Origin: an uncultured Limnohabitans sp.
Lineage (GTDB): Bacteria; Pseudomonadota; Gammaproteobacteria; Burkholderiales; Burkholderiaceae_C
Assembly: GCF_937889215.1 (NCBI RefSeq)
Contig: NZ_CALBEX010000526.1
Location: forward strand, 1 to 5,065
Direction: 5' to 3'
DNA: 5,065 nt
The notes beneath the pieces are model-generated. The model worked only from the letters and a program-made list of their open reading frames with translations. It was not told the origin of the DNA and searched no databases. Made by a program: the position numbers and the translations under genes. The number at the start of each line of letters is the position of its first letter. The first letter of the stretch is position 1. This document shows positions 1 to 5,065 of the stretch, piece after piece.

Positions 1-12
1 CTTCCTCAACGC

Positions 13-42
13 AAAAAGCCAAGTCAAATGACTTGGCTTTTT
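13..42 (-). terminator. Rho-independent terminator, probably bidirectional
   Basis: A perfect inverted repeat. The GC-containing core GCCAAGTC (18-25) pairs with GACTTGGC (30-37), leaving a four-base loop, and the flanking A-run (13-17) pairs with the T-run (38-42). On the minus strand the hairpin is followed by five T residues, starting 9 bases past the CCA end of the valine tRNA, so it is well placed to end that transcript. On the plus strand the T-run is six long, so the same hairpin could also end a gene entering from left of the window. Both roles are inferred from structure. Confidence 0.9.
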
Positions 43-50
43 TATTTGTC

Positions 51-125
51 TGGTGGGAGATGCAAGTTTCGAACTTGCGACCCCTGCAGTGTGAATGCAG
101 TGCTCTACCCCTGAGCTAATCGCCC
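51..125 (-). tRNA. tRNA-Val (anticodon CAC)
   Basis: The 75-base minus-strand sequence folds as a full cloverleaf. The D-arm is GCTC/GAGC with loop AGGGGTA, keeping the GG pair and the final TA. The anticodon stem CTGCA/TGCAG encloses loop TTCACAC, which gives anticodon CAC and decodes the valine codon GUG. The variable loop is GGGTC. The T-arm GCAAG/CTTGC has the standard TTCGAAA loop. The 3' end ACCA is encoded in the DNA. The acceptor stem GGGCGAT/ATCTCCC pairs at six of seven positions; position 4 (C) faces position 69 (U), with the odd base at window position 58. A likely promoter lies just upstream and a strong terminator just downstream, so it appears to be a separate transcription unit. 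Isoacceptors with anticodon UAC can usually also read GUG, so this tRNA may be dispensable. Identity is secure; full activity is less certain because of the mismatch. Confidence 0.93.
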
Positions 126-148
126 TACGCTGTGCAGCGAAGATCTCG

Positions 149-177
149 ATTATGTCATAAAAATTTGGCCCATCTGG
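149..177 (-). promoter_or_regulatory. Likely promoter of the tRNA-Val gene (extended -10)
   Basis: Reading the minus strand, CATAAT (154-149) is preceded by TGA, giving an extended -10 element of the form TGnCATAAT. The hexamer 17 bases further upstream, CCAGAT (177-172), is a poor -35, which fits an extended -10 promoter. An alternative -35, TTGGAG (183-178), would be spaced better for a -10 at TATGAC or TTATGA. Transcription would begin near 142-145, about 17-20 bases before the mature tRNA 5' end at 125. Assigned by motif and position only. Confidence 0.5.
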
Positions 178-234
178 CTCCAACACGGCAAAAAGTGTGC
201 GCCTTCACAGCACGAACTTATCGCCCCAATTAGC

Positions 235-945
235 TCAGGCGGCCTGCACCTGACGCCACACGGTCTTGCCGCCGCTGGATTTGTCGAGTTGGGTCAGAAC
301 GTCATCGTGGGCGGACAGCTCCTGAGCATTGGCAGGAAGCACGGGCAGCACATAACGGCTCAAATCGACCTGCATCACGGCAGCTTGGGTGTCCTTGGGC
401 GCGTCGCCCGCATCAATCAGCAAGGCCTCTTGGCCGCGCGTCATGTTGATGTAAACATCGGCCAGCAACTCGGCGTCGAGCAAAGCGCCGTGAAGGGTAC
501 GGCCGGAGTTGTCGACTTCGAGGCGATCGCACAGCGAGTCGAGGCTGTTGCGCTTGCCGGGGAACATTTCCTTGGCTATGGCCAAGGTGTCGATGACGTT
601 GCTGACGTAAGCCTTAAGCGGTTTCTTGCCCACGCGCTCAAGCTCTTTGTTCAAAAAGCCGACGTCGAACGCGGCGTTATGGATGATCAGTTCCGCATCA
701 CTCAGGTAGTCGAGGATGTCATCGGCCAGCTGGGCGAACTTGGGTTTGTCGCGCAAGAACTCGTTGCTGATGCCGTGCACTTTGAGTGCGTCTTCGTGGC
801 TGTCGCGCTCGGGGTTGAAATAAAAATGCAGGTTCTTGCCCGTGAGCTTGCGGGCGTAGAGCTCCACACAACCGAGCTCGATGATGCGGTCGCCGCCCTC
901 GGCTGAGAGGCCGGTGGTTTCGGTGTCCAGAACGATTTGACGCAT
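235..945 (-). CDS. dnaQ: DNA polymerase III epsilon subunit (3'-5' proofreading exonuclease)
   Basis: Encodes 236 residues, close to the 243 of E. coli DnaQ. This subunit removes misincorporated bases with the catalytic alpha subunit in the replicative polymerase core. All DEDDh exonuclease motifs are visible: Exo I DTETTG with D7 and E9, Exo II HNAAFDVGFLN with D94, and Exo III with H152 and D157. These correspond to E. coli D12/E14, D103, H162 and D167. After the catalytic domain, Q172-E-A-L-L-I sits where E. coli has its clamp-binding hexamer QTSMAF, so it is the probable sliding-clamp contact. The remaining roughly 58 residues match the flexible tail that binds alpha. The ATG at 943-945 is chosen because MRQIVLDTETTG is the usual family start and GGGAG lies 9 bases upstream; the open frame continues 29 codons further but that part is not conserved-looking and overlaps fdx. 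The gene begins 16 bases after the fdx stop, so co-transcription with the isc operon is likely. A paralogous DnaQ-type exonuclease is possible, but length and tail favour true epsilon. Confidence 0.93.
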   Translation of the reverse strand: MRQIVLDTETTGLSAEGGDRIIELGCVELYARKLTGKNLHFYFNPERDSHEDALKVHGISNEFLRDKPKFAQLADDILDYLSDAELIIHNAAFDVGFLNKELERVGKKPLKAYVSNVIDTLAIAKEMFPGKRNSLDSLCDRLEVDNSGRTLHGALLDAELLADVYINMTRGQEALLIDAGDAPKDTQAAVMQVDLSRYVLPVLPANAQELSAHDDVLTQLDKSSGGKTVWRQVQAA

Positions 946-954
946 GGCTGGCCG

Positions 955-959
955 CTCCC
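955..959 (-). promoter_or_regulatory. Shine-Dalgarno site of dnaQ
   Basis: GGGAG on the minus strand lies 9 bases before the ATG at 945. It falls in the 16-base gap between the fdx stop and dnaQ. It supports that start over the longer upstream reading, and suggests dnaQ is translated independently rather than only by coupling to fdx. Confidence 0.65.
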
Positions 960-961
960 GC

Positions 962-1300
962 TCAGTGCAGTTCTTTGGCGTGGTTGATGGTGTAGCGGGG
1001 GATCTCGATGACCAAGTCGCTCTTGGCCACAAAGGCCTGGCAGCTCAGGCGCGAATTGGGCTCCAAGCCCCAGGCACGGTCGAGCAGGTCTTCTTCGGTC
1101 TCTTCCATCTCATTCAGGGTCTTGAAGCCTTCGCGCACCACCACATGGCAAGTGGTGCAGGCGGCGCTCATGTCGCAGGCGTGCTCGATGTTGATTTTGT
1201 TGTCGAGCAGGGCTTCGCAGATGCTGGTGCCCGCAGGTGCGGTGATCTCGGCACCTTGGGGGCAGTACTCGGGGTGGGGCAGGATTTTGATGACGGGCAT
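962..1300 (-). CDS. fdx: ISC system [2Fe-2S] ferredoxin
   Basis: Encodes 112 residues, the normal size for adrenodoxin-type ISC ferredoxin (E. coli Fdx, 111). The four cluster ligands are in the family pattern C-x5-C-x2-C...C: C42, C48, C51 (within ACDMSAACTTC) and C87 (RLSCQAF). Further cysteines at 13 and 28 are outside the ligand pattern. The acidic helix NEMEETEEDLLDRAWGLE (63-80) is the surface that in related ferredoxins meets redox partners and the desulfurase IscS. The protein acts in the cytoplasm, probably supplying electrons for cluster assembly on IscU. The start ATG is the usual MP- family start, but the bases before it (AAAGACTCCT) hold no real Shine-Dalgarno match. It lies 31 bases after hscA and 16 bases before dnaQ. 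No iscX follows, unlike in E. coli. Confidence 0.95.
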   Translation of the reverse strand: MPVIKILPHPEYCPQGAEITAPAGTSICEALLDNKINIEHACDMSAACTTCHVVVREGFKTLNEMEETEEDLLDRAWGLEPNSRLSCQAFVAKSDLVIEIPRYTINHAKELH

Positions 1301-1331
1301 AGGAGTCTTTGAATTCGGTACAGATCAGACT

Positions 1332-3197
1332 TTACAAGGACTGGATGTTTTGGCCAGACAACGCTTTTTGGATGCTGTGGTTCATGCGCTCGGCCGCAAA
1401 GGCTTCGGTGCCTTTGGCCAGCGCTTGGGTGCAGTCTTCCAAGGCCTTGGCATCTTGTTCGGTTTGCACGGCGGCTTGAAGCGTGGCCATGAGTGCGTCG
1501 ATGGCGCTGCGCTCTGACGCTTGCAGCAAATCGCCGTCGGCTGCCAATGCGCTGCGGGTGGCCAGCAGCATGCGGTCGGCATCGACCCGCGCCTCGACCA
1601 AGGCTCGCGCCTTCATGTCGGCTTGCGCGGTGGTGAAGCTTTCTTGCAGCATGGTGGCGATCTGGTCATCGCTCAGGCCATAGGAGGGCTTGACATCGAT
1701 GCGGGCTTCGACACCACTGATTTGTTCTTTGGCCCCGACGTTCAGCAAGCCATCGGCGTCCACCGTGAAGGTCACGCGGATGCGGGCTGCACCTGCGGCC
1801 ATGGGCGGGATGCCACGCAGCTCAAAGCGGGCTAGGCTGCGGCAGTCTTGCACCAGGTCGCGTTCGCCCTGAACCACATGCAGCGCCAGCGCGGTTTGGC
1901 CGTCTTGGTAGGTGGTGAAGTCCTGCGCCATGGCGGTGGGAATGGTCTGGTTGCGCGGAATGATGCGCTCCACCAAACCGCCCATGGTTTCGATGCCCAA
2001 CGACAAGGGGATCACATCGAGCAGCAGCAACTCGCCAGCGGCGTTGTTGCCCGCCAACTGGTTGGCCTGAATGGCCGCGCCCAAGGCCACGACTTCGTCC
2101 GGGTTGAGGTTGTTGAGCGGGGCTTGGCCAAAAAAGTCAGCCACAGCTTGCTGGATTTGCGGCATGCGGGTGGAGCCACCCACCATGACCACACCTTGCA
2201 CGTCTTCTTTGGCCAGTTGCGCATCGCGAAGAGCTTTGCGCACGGCCGTGACGCAGCGGGCCGTCAGGGCTTGGGTGGCTTGCTCGAAATCGGCGCGGCT
2301 GATGGACTCTGACAAGCTGCCAGTAGACAAGACTGCATTCAGCATGACCGCATCGGCAGTGCTGAGCGCTTCTTTGGCGGTACGGGCAGAGGCCTTGAGC
2401 ACGGTTTTGTCTTCGGCCGTGACCGCCCTCAAGGCGGGCTGGCGCGCCAAGGCGAAGTCGGCCAAGGCCTGGTCGTAATCGTCGCCGCCCAAGGCCGAAT
2501 CACCGCCTGTGGACAGCACTTCAAACACGCCTTGTGTCAGTCGCAGGATGGAAATGTCGAAAGTGCCGCCGCCCAAATCGAACACGGCATAAACGCCTTC
2601 GCTTGCGTTGTCGAGACCGTAAGCAATGGCCGCTGCAGTGGGTTCGTTGATCAGACGCAGCACATTCAGGCCCGCCAGTTGCGCAGCGTCTTTGGTGGCT
2701 TGACGCTGCGCGTCATCAAAGTAAGCGGGCACGGTGATGACCGCGCCGTAGAGGTCAACGTTGAAGGTGTCTTCGGCTCGGTAACGCAGGGTGGCCAAGA
2801 TCTCGGCGCTGACTTCGACAGGCGATTTGGGGCCTTGCACCGTCTGGATGCTGAGCATGCCTTGCTCGCTGGCGGTGAACTCGTAAGGCAGCTTGCTGCG
2901 GTCGGCGATGTCGTTCAGGCCACGGCCCATGAAGCGTTTGACCGAGGCGATGGTGTTGACCGGGTCAGATGCGGCGGATTGCACGGCGTCAAAACCGATC
3001 TGGCGGCCCTGCCCCGGCATAAAGCGCACGACCGAAGGCAAGATCACGCGTCCATCGTCATCGGGCAAGCATTCGGCCACGCCGCTGCGCACCGAAGCCA
3101 CCAGCGAATGCGTGGTGCCCAGATCAATGCCCACCGCGATGCGGCGCTGGTGCGGGTCGGGCGACTGGCCCGGTTCAGAAATTTGCAATAAGGCCAT
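1332..3197 (-). CDS. hscA: Fe-S assembly chaperone HscA (Hsp70 family)
   Basis: Encodes 621 residues (E. coli HscA, 616) and opens with [11 protein letters not shown], nearly identical to the E. coli start, which fixes the ATG. HscA is an ATP-driven chaperone that, with HscB, binds IscU and promotes transfer of its cluster. The ATPase domain shows the three Hsp70 signatures: [12 protein letters not shown] (23-34), [13 protein letters not shown] (206-218, with T212 in the catalytic centre) and [11 protein letters not shown] (336-346), plus NEPTAAA (184-190). The interdomain linker [12 protein letters not shown] (390-401) leads into the substrate-binding domain (about 402-510) and a helical lid to the C-terminus. 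The protein lacks the EEVD-like tail of DnaK, which with the HscA-type start and isc context rules out DnaK. One detail: residue 30 in the first phosphate loop is H where E. coli HscA and DnaK have N. It lies 55 bases after hscB, and its start is preceded only by a weak GATGGA. Confidence 0.97.
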   Translation of the reverse strand: MALLQISEPGQSPDPHQRRIAVGIDLGTTHSLVASVRSGVAECLPDDDGRVILPSVVRFMPGQGRQIGFDAVQSAASDPVNTIASVKRFMGRGLNDIADRSKLPYEFTASEQGMLSIQTVQGPKSPVEVSAEILATLRYRAEDTFNVDLYGAVITVPAYFDDAQRQATKDAAQLAGLNVLRLINEPTAAAIAYGLDNASEGVYAVFDLGGGTFDISILRLTQGVFEVLSTGGDSALGGDDYDQALADFALARQPALRAVTAEDKTVLKASARTAKEALSTADAVMLNAVLSTGSLSESISRADFEQATQALTARCVTAVRKALRDAQLAKEDVQGVVMVGGSTRMPQIQQAVADFFGQAPLNNLNPDEVVALGAAIQANQLAGNNAAGELLLLDVIPLSLGIETMGGLVERIIPRNQTIPTAMAQDFTTYQDGQTALALHVVQGERDLVQDCRSLARFELRGIPPMAAGAARIRVTFTVDADGLLNVGAKEQISGVEARIDVKPSYGLSDDQIATMLQESFTTAQADMKARALVEARVDADRMLLATRSALAADGDLLQASERSAIDALMATLQAAVQTEQDAKALEDCTQALAKGTEAFAAERMNHSIQKALSGQNIQSL

Positions 3198-3252
3198 GGT
3201 CCATCAAGGGTGTAGTCAAGCCGCAAGCCCTTTCAGGCGATGCGGTGAGTGG

Positions 3253-3771
3253 TCAGGTCAATCGGTCGAGTTTAGCGTTCACTTCTTGCGTGAAACGCTC
3301 AATGAACATGAGCGCCCTCACCTGCCCTACGGCTTGCAGAGGGTCTTGCACGTCGTCGAGCAAGCGGGCCAGTTCTTGCTGCACTCGGCGCTGCTCGGCA
3401 GACACTTCATCCGCCAGCGTTTCCAAGCCTTCTGCGGATTCGGTGTCGTCGAGGTTTTCACGCCACTCCATCTGCTGCATGAGGAACGCTGCAGGCATGG
3501 CTGTGTTGTTTTCGGCCTGCACCGGCGCTCCACGCAGTTCGCACAAATAGGCGGCTCGCTTGAGCGGATCTTTCAGACGCTGGTAGGCCTCGTTGATGCG
3601 CACCGACCACTGCATGGCCACCCGCTGGGCGGCTGCGCCATCGGCGGCAAAACGGTCGGGATGGGCTTCGCGCTGCAACGCTTTCCAACGGGTGTCGAGC
3701 TGTGCGCGGTCCTGCGCGAAGCGCGCCGGCACAGCAAATAGTTCGAAGTCGTTGGCTTGAAGCGAGATCAC
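3253..3771 (-). CDS. hscB: Fe-S assembly co-chaperone HscB (J-domain protein)
   Basis: Encodes 172 residues from the GTG chosen here (E. coli HscB, 171). The N-terminal J domain (about 1-75) contains the HPD motif at 37-39 (REAHPDRF), needed to stimulate HscA ATP hydrolysis. The C-terminal three-helix bundle holds AFLMQQMEWRENLDD, which lines up with the IscU-binding face AFLMEQLELREELDE of E. coli HscB. HscB delivers IscU to HscA in the cytoplasm. There is no ATG near the N-terminus. The GTG at 3769-3771 gives MISLQANDFELF, matching the short leader usual in the family; a TTG two codons earlier (3775-3777) would add two residues. Neither has a clear Shine-Dalgarno site. The iscA stop is 33 bases before the GTG and in the same frame, and most of that gap is a tandem 12-base repeat. 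Function is secure; the exact start is not. Confidence 0.93.
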   Translation of the reverse strand: MISLQANDFELFAVPARFAQDRAQLDTRWKALQREAHPDRFAADGAAAQRVAMQWSVRINEAYQRLKDPLKRAAYLCELRGAPVQAENNTAMPAAFLMQQMEWRENLDDTESAEGLETLADEVSAEQRRVQQELARLLDDVQDPLQAVGQVRALMFIERFTQEVNAKLDRLT

Positions 3772-3780
3772 ACGCAAAAA

Positions 3781-3804
3781 TTCACAGTCGGCTTCAAAGT
3801 CGGC
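3781..3804 (-). repeat. Tandem 12-base repeat between iscA and hscB
   Basis: On the minus strand, GCCGACTTTGAA is followed directly by GCCGACTGTGAA, two units that differ at one base. The repeat begins immediately after the iscA TAA and ends 9 bases before the GTG start of hscB. Being a multiple of three, it keeps iscA and hscB in the same frame. It probably arose by a small duplication; no function is evident. Confidence 0.8.
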
Positions 3805-4128
3805 TTACACGCGGAACGATTCACCGCAACCGCAGCGGTCACGCTCGTTGGGGTTGTTGAAGCGGAAGCCTTCGTTCAGGCCTTCGCGTACAAAGTCGAG
3901 TTCGGTGCCGTCGATGTAGGCCAGGCTTTTGGGGTCCACCAACACCTTGACGCCGTGGCCTTCAAAGACCACGTCTTCGGGCGCGATGTCGTCCACGTAT
4001 TCGAGCTTGTAAGCCAGGCCCGAGCAACCTGTGGTTTTGACCCCCAGGCGCACACCAACACCCGAGCCGCGTTTGGCCAAGTACCGGGTCACATGCCGCG
4101 CGGCGGCAGCAGACAGTGAGATGGCCAT
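3805..4128 (-). CDS. iscA: A-type Fe-S carrier IscA
   Basis: Encodes 107 residues, the same length as E. coli IscA. The three conserved cysteines that bind iron or a cluster are at identical positions: C35 (TTGCSGLAY) and C99/C101 in the C-terminal RCGCGESF motif. A-type carriers pass clusters to target enzymes and can bind iron in the cytoplasm. The CGCGESF ending and the place between iscU and hscB favour IscA over ErpA or SufA. The ATG lies one base after the iscU TGA (TGAcATG), with no strong Shine-Dalgarno site of its own, so its translation is probably coupled to that of iscU. Confidence 0.96.
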   Translation of the reverse strand: MAISLSAAAARHVTRYLAKRGSGVGVRLGVKTTGCSGLAYKLEYVDDIAPEDVVFEGHGVKVLVDPKSLAYIDGTELDFVREGLNEGFRFNNPNERDRCGCGESFRV

Positions 4129-4129
4129 G

Positions 4130-4516
4130 TCAGTTCAGGTGTTTCTTTTTGTAGTCGTCCACGGCGGCCTTGATGGCGTCTTCGGCCAAGATCGAGCAAT
4201 GGATTTTGACGGGTGGCAGCGCCAGCTCTTCGGCGATTTGGCTGTTCTTCAAGGCCGCAGCTTCGTCCAGCGTCTTGCCTTTGACCCACTCGGTGACGAG
4301 TGAGCTGGAGGCGATGGCCGAGCCGCAACCGTAGGTCTTAAAGCGCGCATCTTCGATCACGCCCGTTGTCGGGTTGACCTTAATTTGCAACTTCATCACG
4401 TCGCCGCAAGCGGGCGCGCCGACCATGCCGGTGCCCACGTCGTCGTCACCCTTGTCAAAAGAGCCGACGTTGCGGGGGTTTTCGTAGTGGTCAACCACTT
4501 TTTCAGAATATGCCAT
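4130..4516 (-). CDS. iscU: Fe-S cluster scaffold IscU
   Basis: Encodes 128 residues, the same length as E. coli IscU. It is the scaffold on which [2Fe-2S] and [4Fe-4S] clusters are built from sulfur supplied by IscS. The ligand and active residues are present: C37 and D39 in [10 protein letters not shown]64 in TYGCGSA, and H106/C107 in KIHCSI. The numbers after 50 are shifted by one from E. coli because of a single-residue insertion in the KVNPTTG loop. LPPVK (100-104) is the recognition motif bound by HscA, encoded two genes further on. The start [14 protein letters not shown] is nearly invariant in the family, and GGAG lies 8 bases before the ATG, the best ribosome site in the operon. It follows iscS after 32 bases and runs into iscA with a 1-base gap. 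Confidence 0.98.
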   Translation of the reverse strand: MAYSEKVVDHYENPRNVGSFDKGDDDVGTGMVGAPACGDVMKLQIKVNPTTGVIEDARFKTYGCGSAIASSSLVTEWVKGKTLDEAAALKNSQIAEELALPPVKIHCSILAEDAIKAAVDDYKKKHLN

Positions 4517-4524
4517 GGTGTTTT

Positions 4525-4528
4525 CTCC
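4525..4528 (-). promoter_or_regulatory. Shine-Dalgarno site of iscU
   Basis: GGAG on the minus strand, 8 bases before the iscU ATG, in the 32-base gap after iscS. It is the clearest ribosome site among the isc genes here, consistent with high demand for the scaffold protein. Confidence 0.7.
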
Positions 4529-4548
4529 GTATTCAGGTCAGTGTCAAA

Positions 4549-5065
4549 TCAGTGGGCAGCCCACTGAATGGTGCTCAAATCAATGCCATCTTTGTGCATT
4601 TCCCACAGGGGGCTCAAGTCACGCAACTTGGCCACGTTTTCGCGGATGGTCTTGATCGCGAAGTCAATTTCTTCTTCGGTGGTCCAACGGCCAATGGTCA
4701 TGCGCAAGCTGCTGTGGGCCAGCTCGTCGCTGCGACCCAAGGCGCGCAACACATAGCTGGGCTCCAAGCTGGCCGAGGTGCAAGCCGAGCCGGACGAGAC
4801 CGCCAAACCCTTGATGCCCATGATGAGTGATTCACCTTCAACAAAGTTGAAACTCATGTTGATGTTGTGGGGCACGCGCTGGGTGGCGTGGCCGTTCAAA
4901 AACACCTGCTCCATATCGCTCAGGCCATTGAGCAGGCGATCGCGCAAGACGCGGGCTTTGGCATTGTCTTGGGCCATTTCAAGCTTAGCGATGCGAAACG
5001 CCTCGCCCATCCCGACGCACTGGTGCGTGGCCAAAGAGCCCGAACGCATGCCGCGCTCATGGCCG
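4549..5065 (-). CDS. iscS: Cysteine desulfurase IscS (C-terminal part; 5' end outside window)
   Basis: The reading frame runs through the right edge. The 171 complete codons visible match roughly the last 170 residues of the 404-residue E. coli IscS. The first visible residues, [15 protein letters not shown], are the internal motif found as [14 protein letters not shown] in E. coli, so the ATG at 5047-5049 is internal and not a start. IscS is a PLP enzyme that converts cysteine to alanine and holds the sulfur as a persulfide for transfer to IscU. The persulfide-carrying cysteine is in [14 protein letters not shown] (codon TGC at 4780-4782), 76 residues from the C-terminus as in E. coli. The C-terminal tail ends IQWAAH, close to the E. 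coli IEWAHH region that contacts IscU. The PLP-binding lysine would be upstream of the window. The loop sequence and following iscU separate it from SufS and NifS. Confidence 0.96.
   Translation of the reverse strand, partial: GHERGMRSGSLATHQCVGMGEAFRIAKLEMAQDNAKARVLRDRLLNGLSDMEQVFLNGHATQRVPHNINMSFNFVEGESLIMGIKGLAVSSGSACTSASLEPSYVLRALGRSDELAHSSLRMTIGRWTTEEEIDFAIKTIRENVAKLRDLSPLWEMHKDGIDLSTIQWAAH

Noticed and set aside
190..213. Possible terminator after dnaQ (minus strand GTGC/GCAC stem followed by TTTTT)
   Set aside because: The stem is only 4 pairs with a 9-base loop, and an alternative 4-pair stem competes. It is too weak to call, so read-through from dnaQ towards the tRNA cannot be excluded.
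289..906. Plus-strand open frame of 205 codons opposite dnaQ
   Set aside because: It lies wholly antisense to dnaQ, which has all catalytic motifs. The product is low-complexity V/G/A/Q-rich, resembles no family, and is typical of a GC-rich antisense shadow.
946..1032. Longer N-terminus for DnaQ (29 extra codons)
   Set aside because: The extension is antisense-free but overlaps fdx codons in another frame, shows no family similarity, and the family start MRQIVLDTETTG has a good ribosome site.
2532..3191. Plus-strand open frame of 219 codons opposite the 5' half of hscA
   Set aside because: The frame mirrors hscA codons, and the product looks like an antisense translation rich in V, G, D and H with no domain.
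3227..3238. Small hairpin with GAAA tetraloop between hscB and hscA (minus strand GCCT-GAAA-GGGC)
   Set aside because: It has only four pairs including one G-U, and no T-run follows. It is too short to support as a terminator or processing site.
2893..3741. Plus-strand open frame of 282 codons opposite the hscA-hscB junction
   Set aside because: It is antisense to two well-supported genes and crosses the gap between them. It has no recognisable domain and shows R/S/A/C-rich shadow composition, so length alone is not evidence of coding.
4519..4547. Perfect TTGACA (-35 like) on the minus strand just after iscS
   Set aside because: At 17 bases spacing the -10 position reads AAAACA, and no better hexamer lies at 16-18 bases. 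It is probably a chance match inside the operon.

Overview
The window is a stretch of ordinary, well-conserved bacterial chromosome. All recognised genes lie on the minus strand, so the biological order runs from high to low coordinates. Protein sequences, gene order and GC-rich codon use point to a betaproteobacterium of the order Burkholderiales, probably Comamonadaceae. The genus cannot be resolved by eye.

From 5065 down to 962 lies the housekeeping iron-sulfur cluster (isc) operon: the 3' part of iscS (cysteine desulfurase, cut by the window edge), iscU (scaffold), iscA (A-type carrier), hscB (J-domain co-chaperone), hscA (Hsp70-type chaperone) and fdx ([2Fe-2S] ferredoxin). Gaps are 1 to 55 bases, with no internal terminator and no convincing internal promoter, so one transcript is likely. 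IscS supplies sulfur and Fdx probably electrons for building a cluster on IscU. HscA and HscB bind IscU, through its LPPVK motif in the case of HscA, and drive release of the cluster to acceptors. IscA acts as a carrier or iron-binding partner. The regulator iscR, which usually lies upstream of iscS, would be outside the window. No iscX is found after fdx.

From 945 to 235, only 16 bases after fdx, lies dnaQ, the proofreading 3'-5' exonuclease (epsilon) subunit of DNA polymerase III. It has its own good Shine-Dalgarno site and is probably co-transcribed with the isc genes.

From 234 to 126 is a short spacer with a likely promoter for the next gene and some tRNA-like repeat pieces. A valine tRNA with anticodon CAC follows at 125-51. 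It encodes its own CCA end but has one mismatch in the acceptor stem. A strong symmetrical hairpin with T-runs on both sides (13-42) ends transcription of the tRNA, and possibly of a gene arriving from left of the window.

I found no mobile element, CRISPR array, prophage or new defence-like system. The points worth a second look are small: the tRNA mismatch, the tRNA-like repeats between dnaQ and the tRNA, the position of dnaQ behind fdx, the tandem 12-base repeat between iscA and hscB, and uneven translation-initiation signals along the operon.
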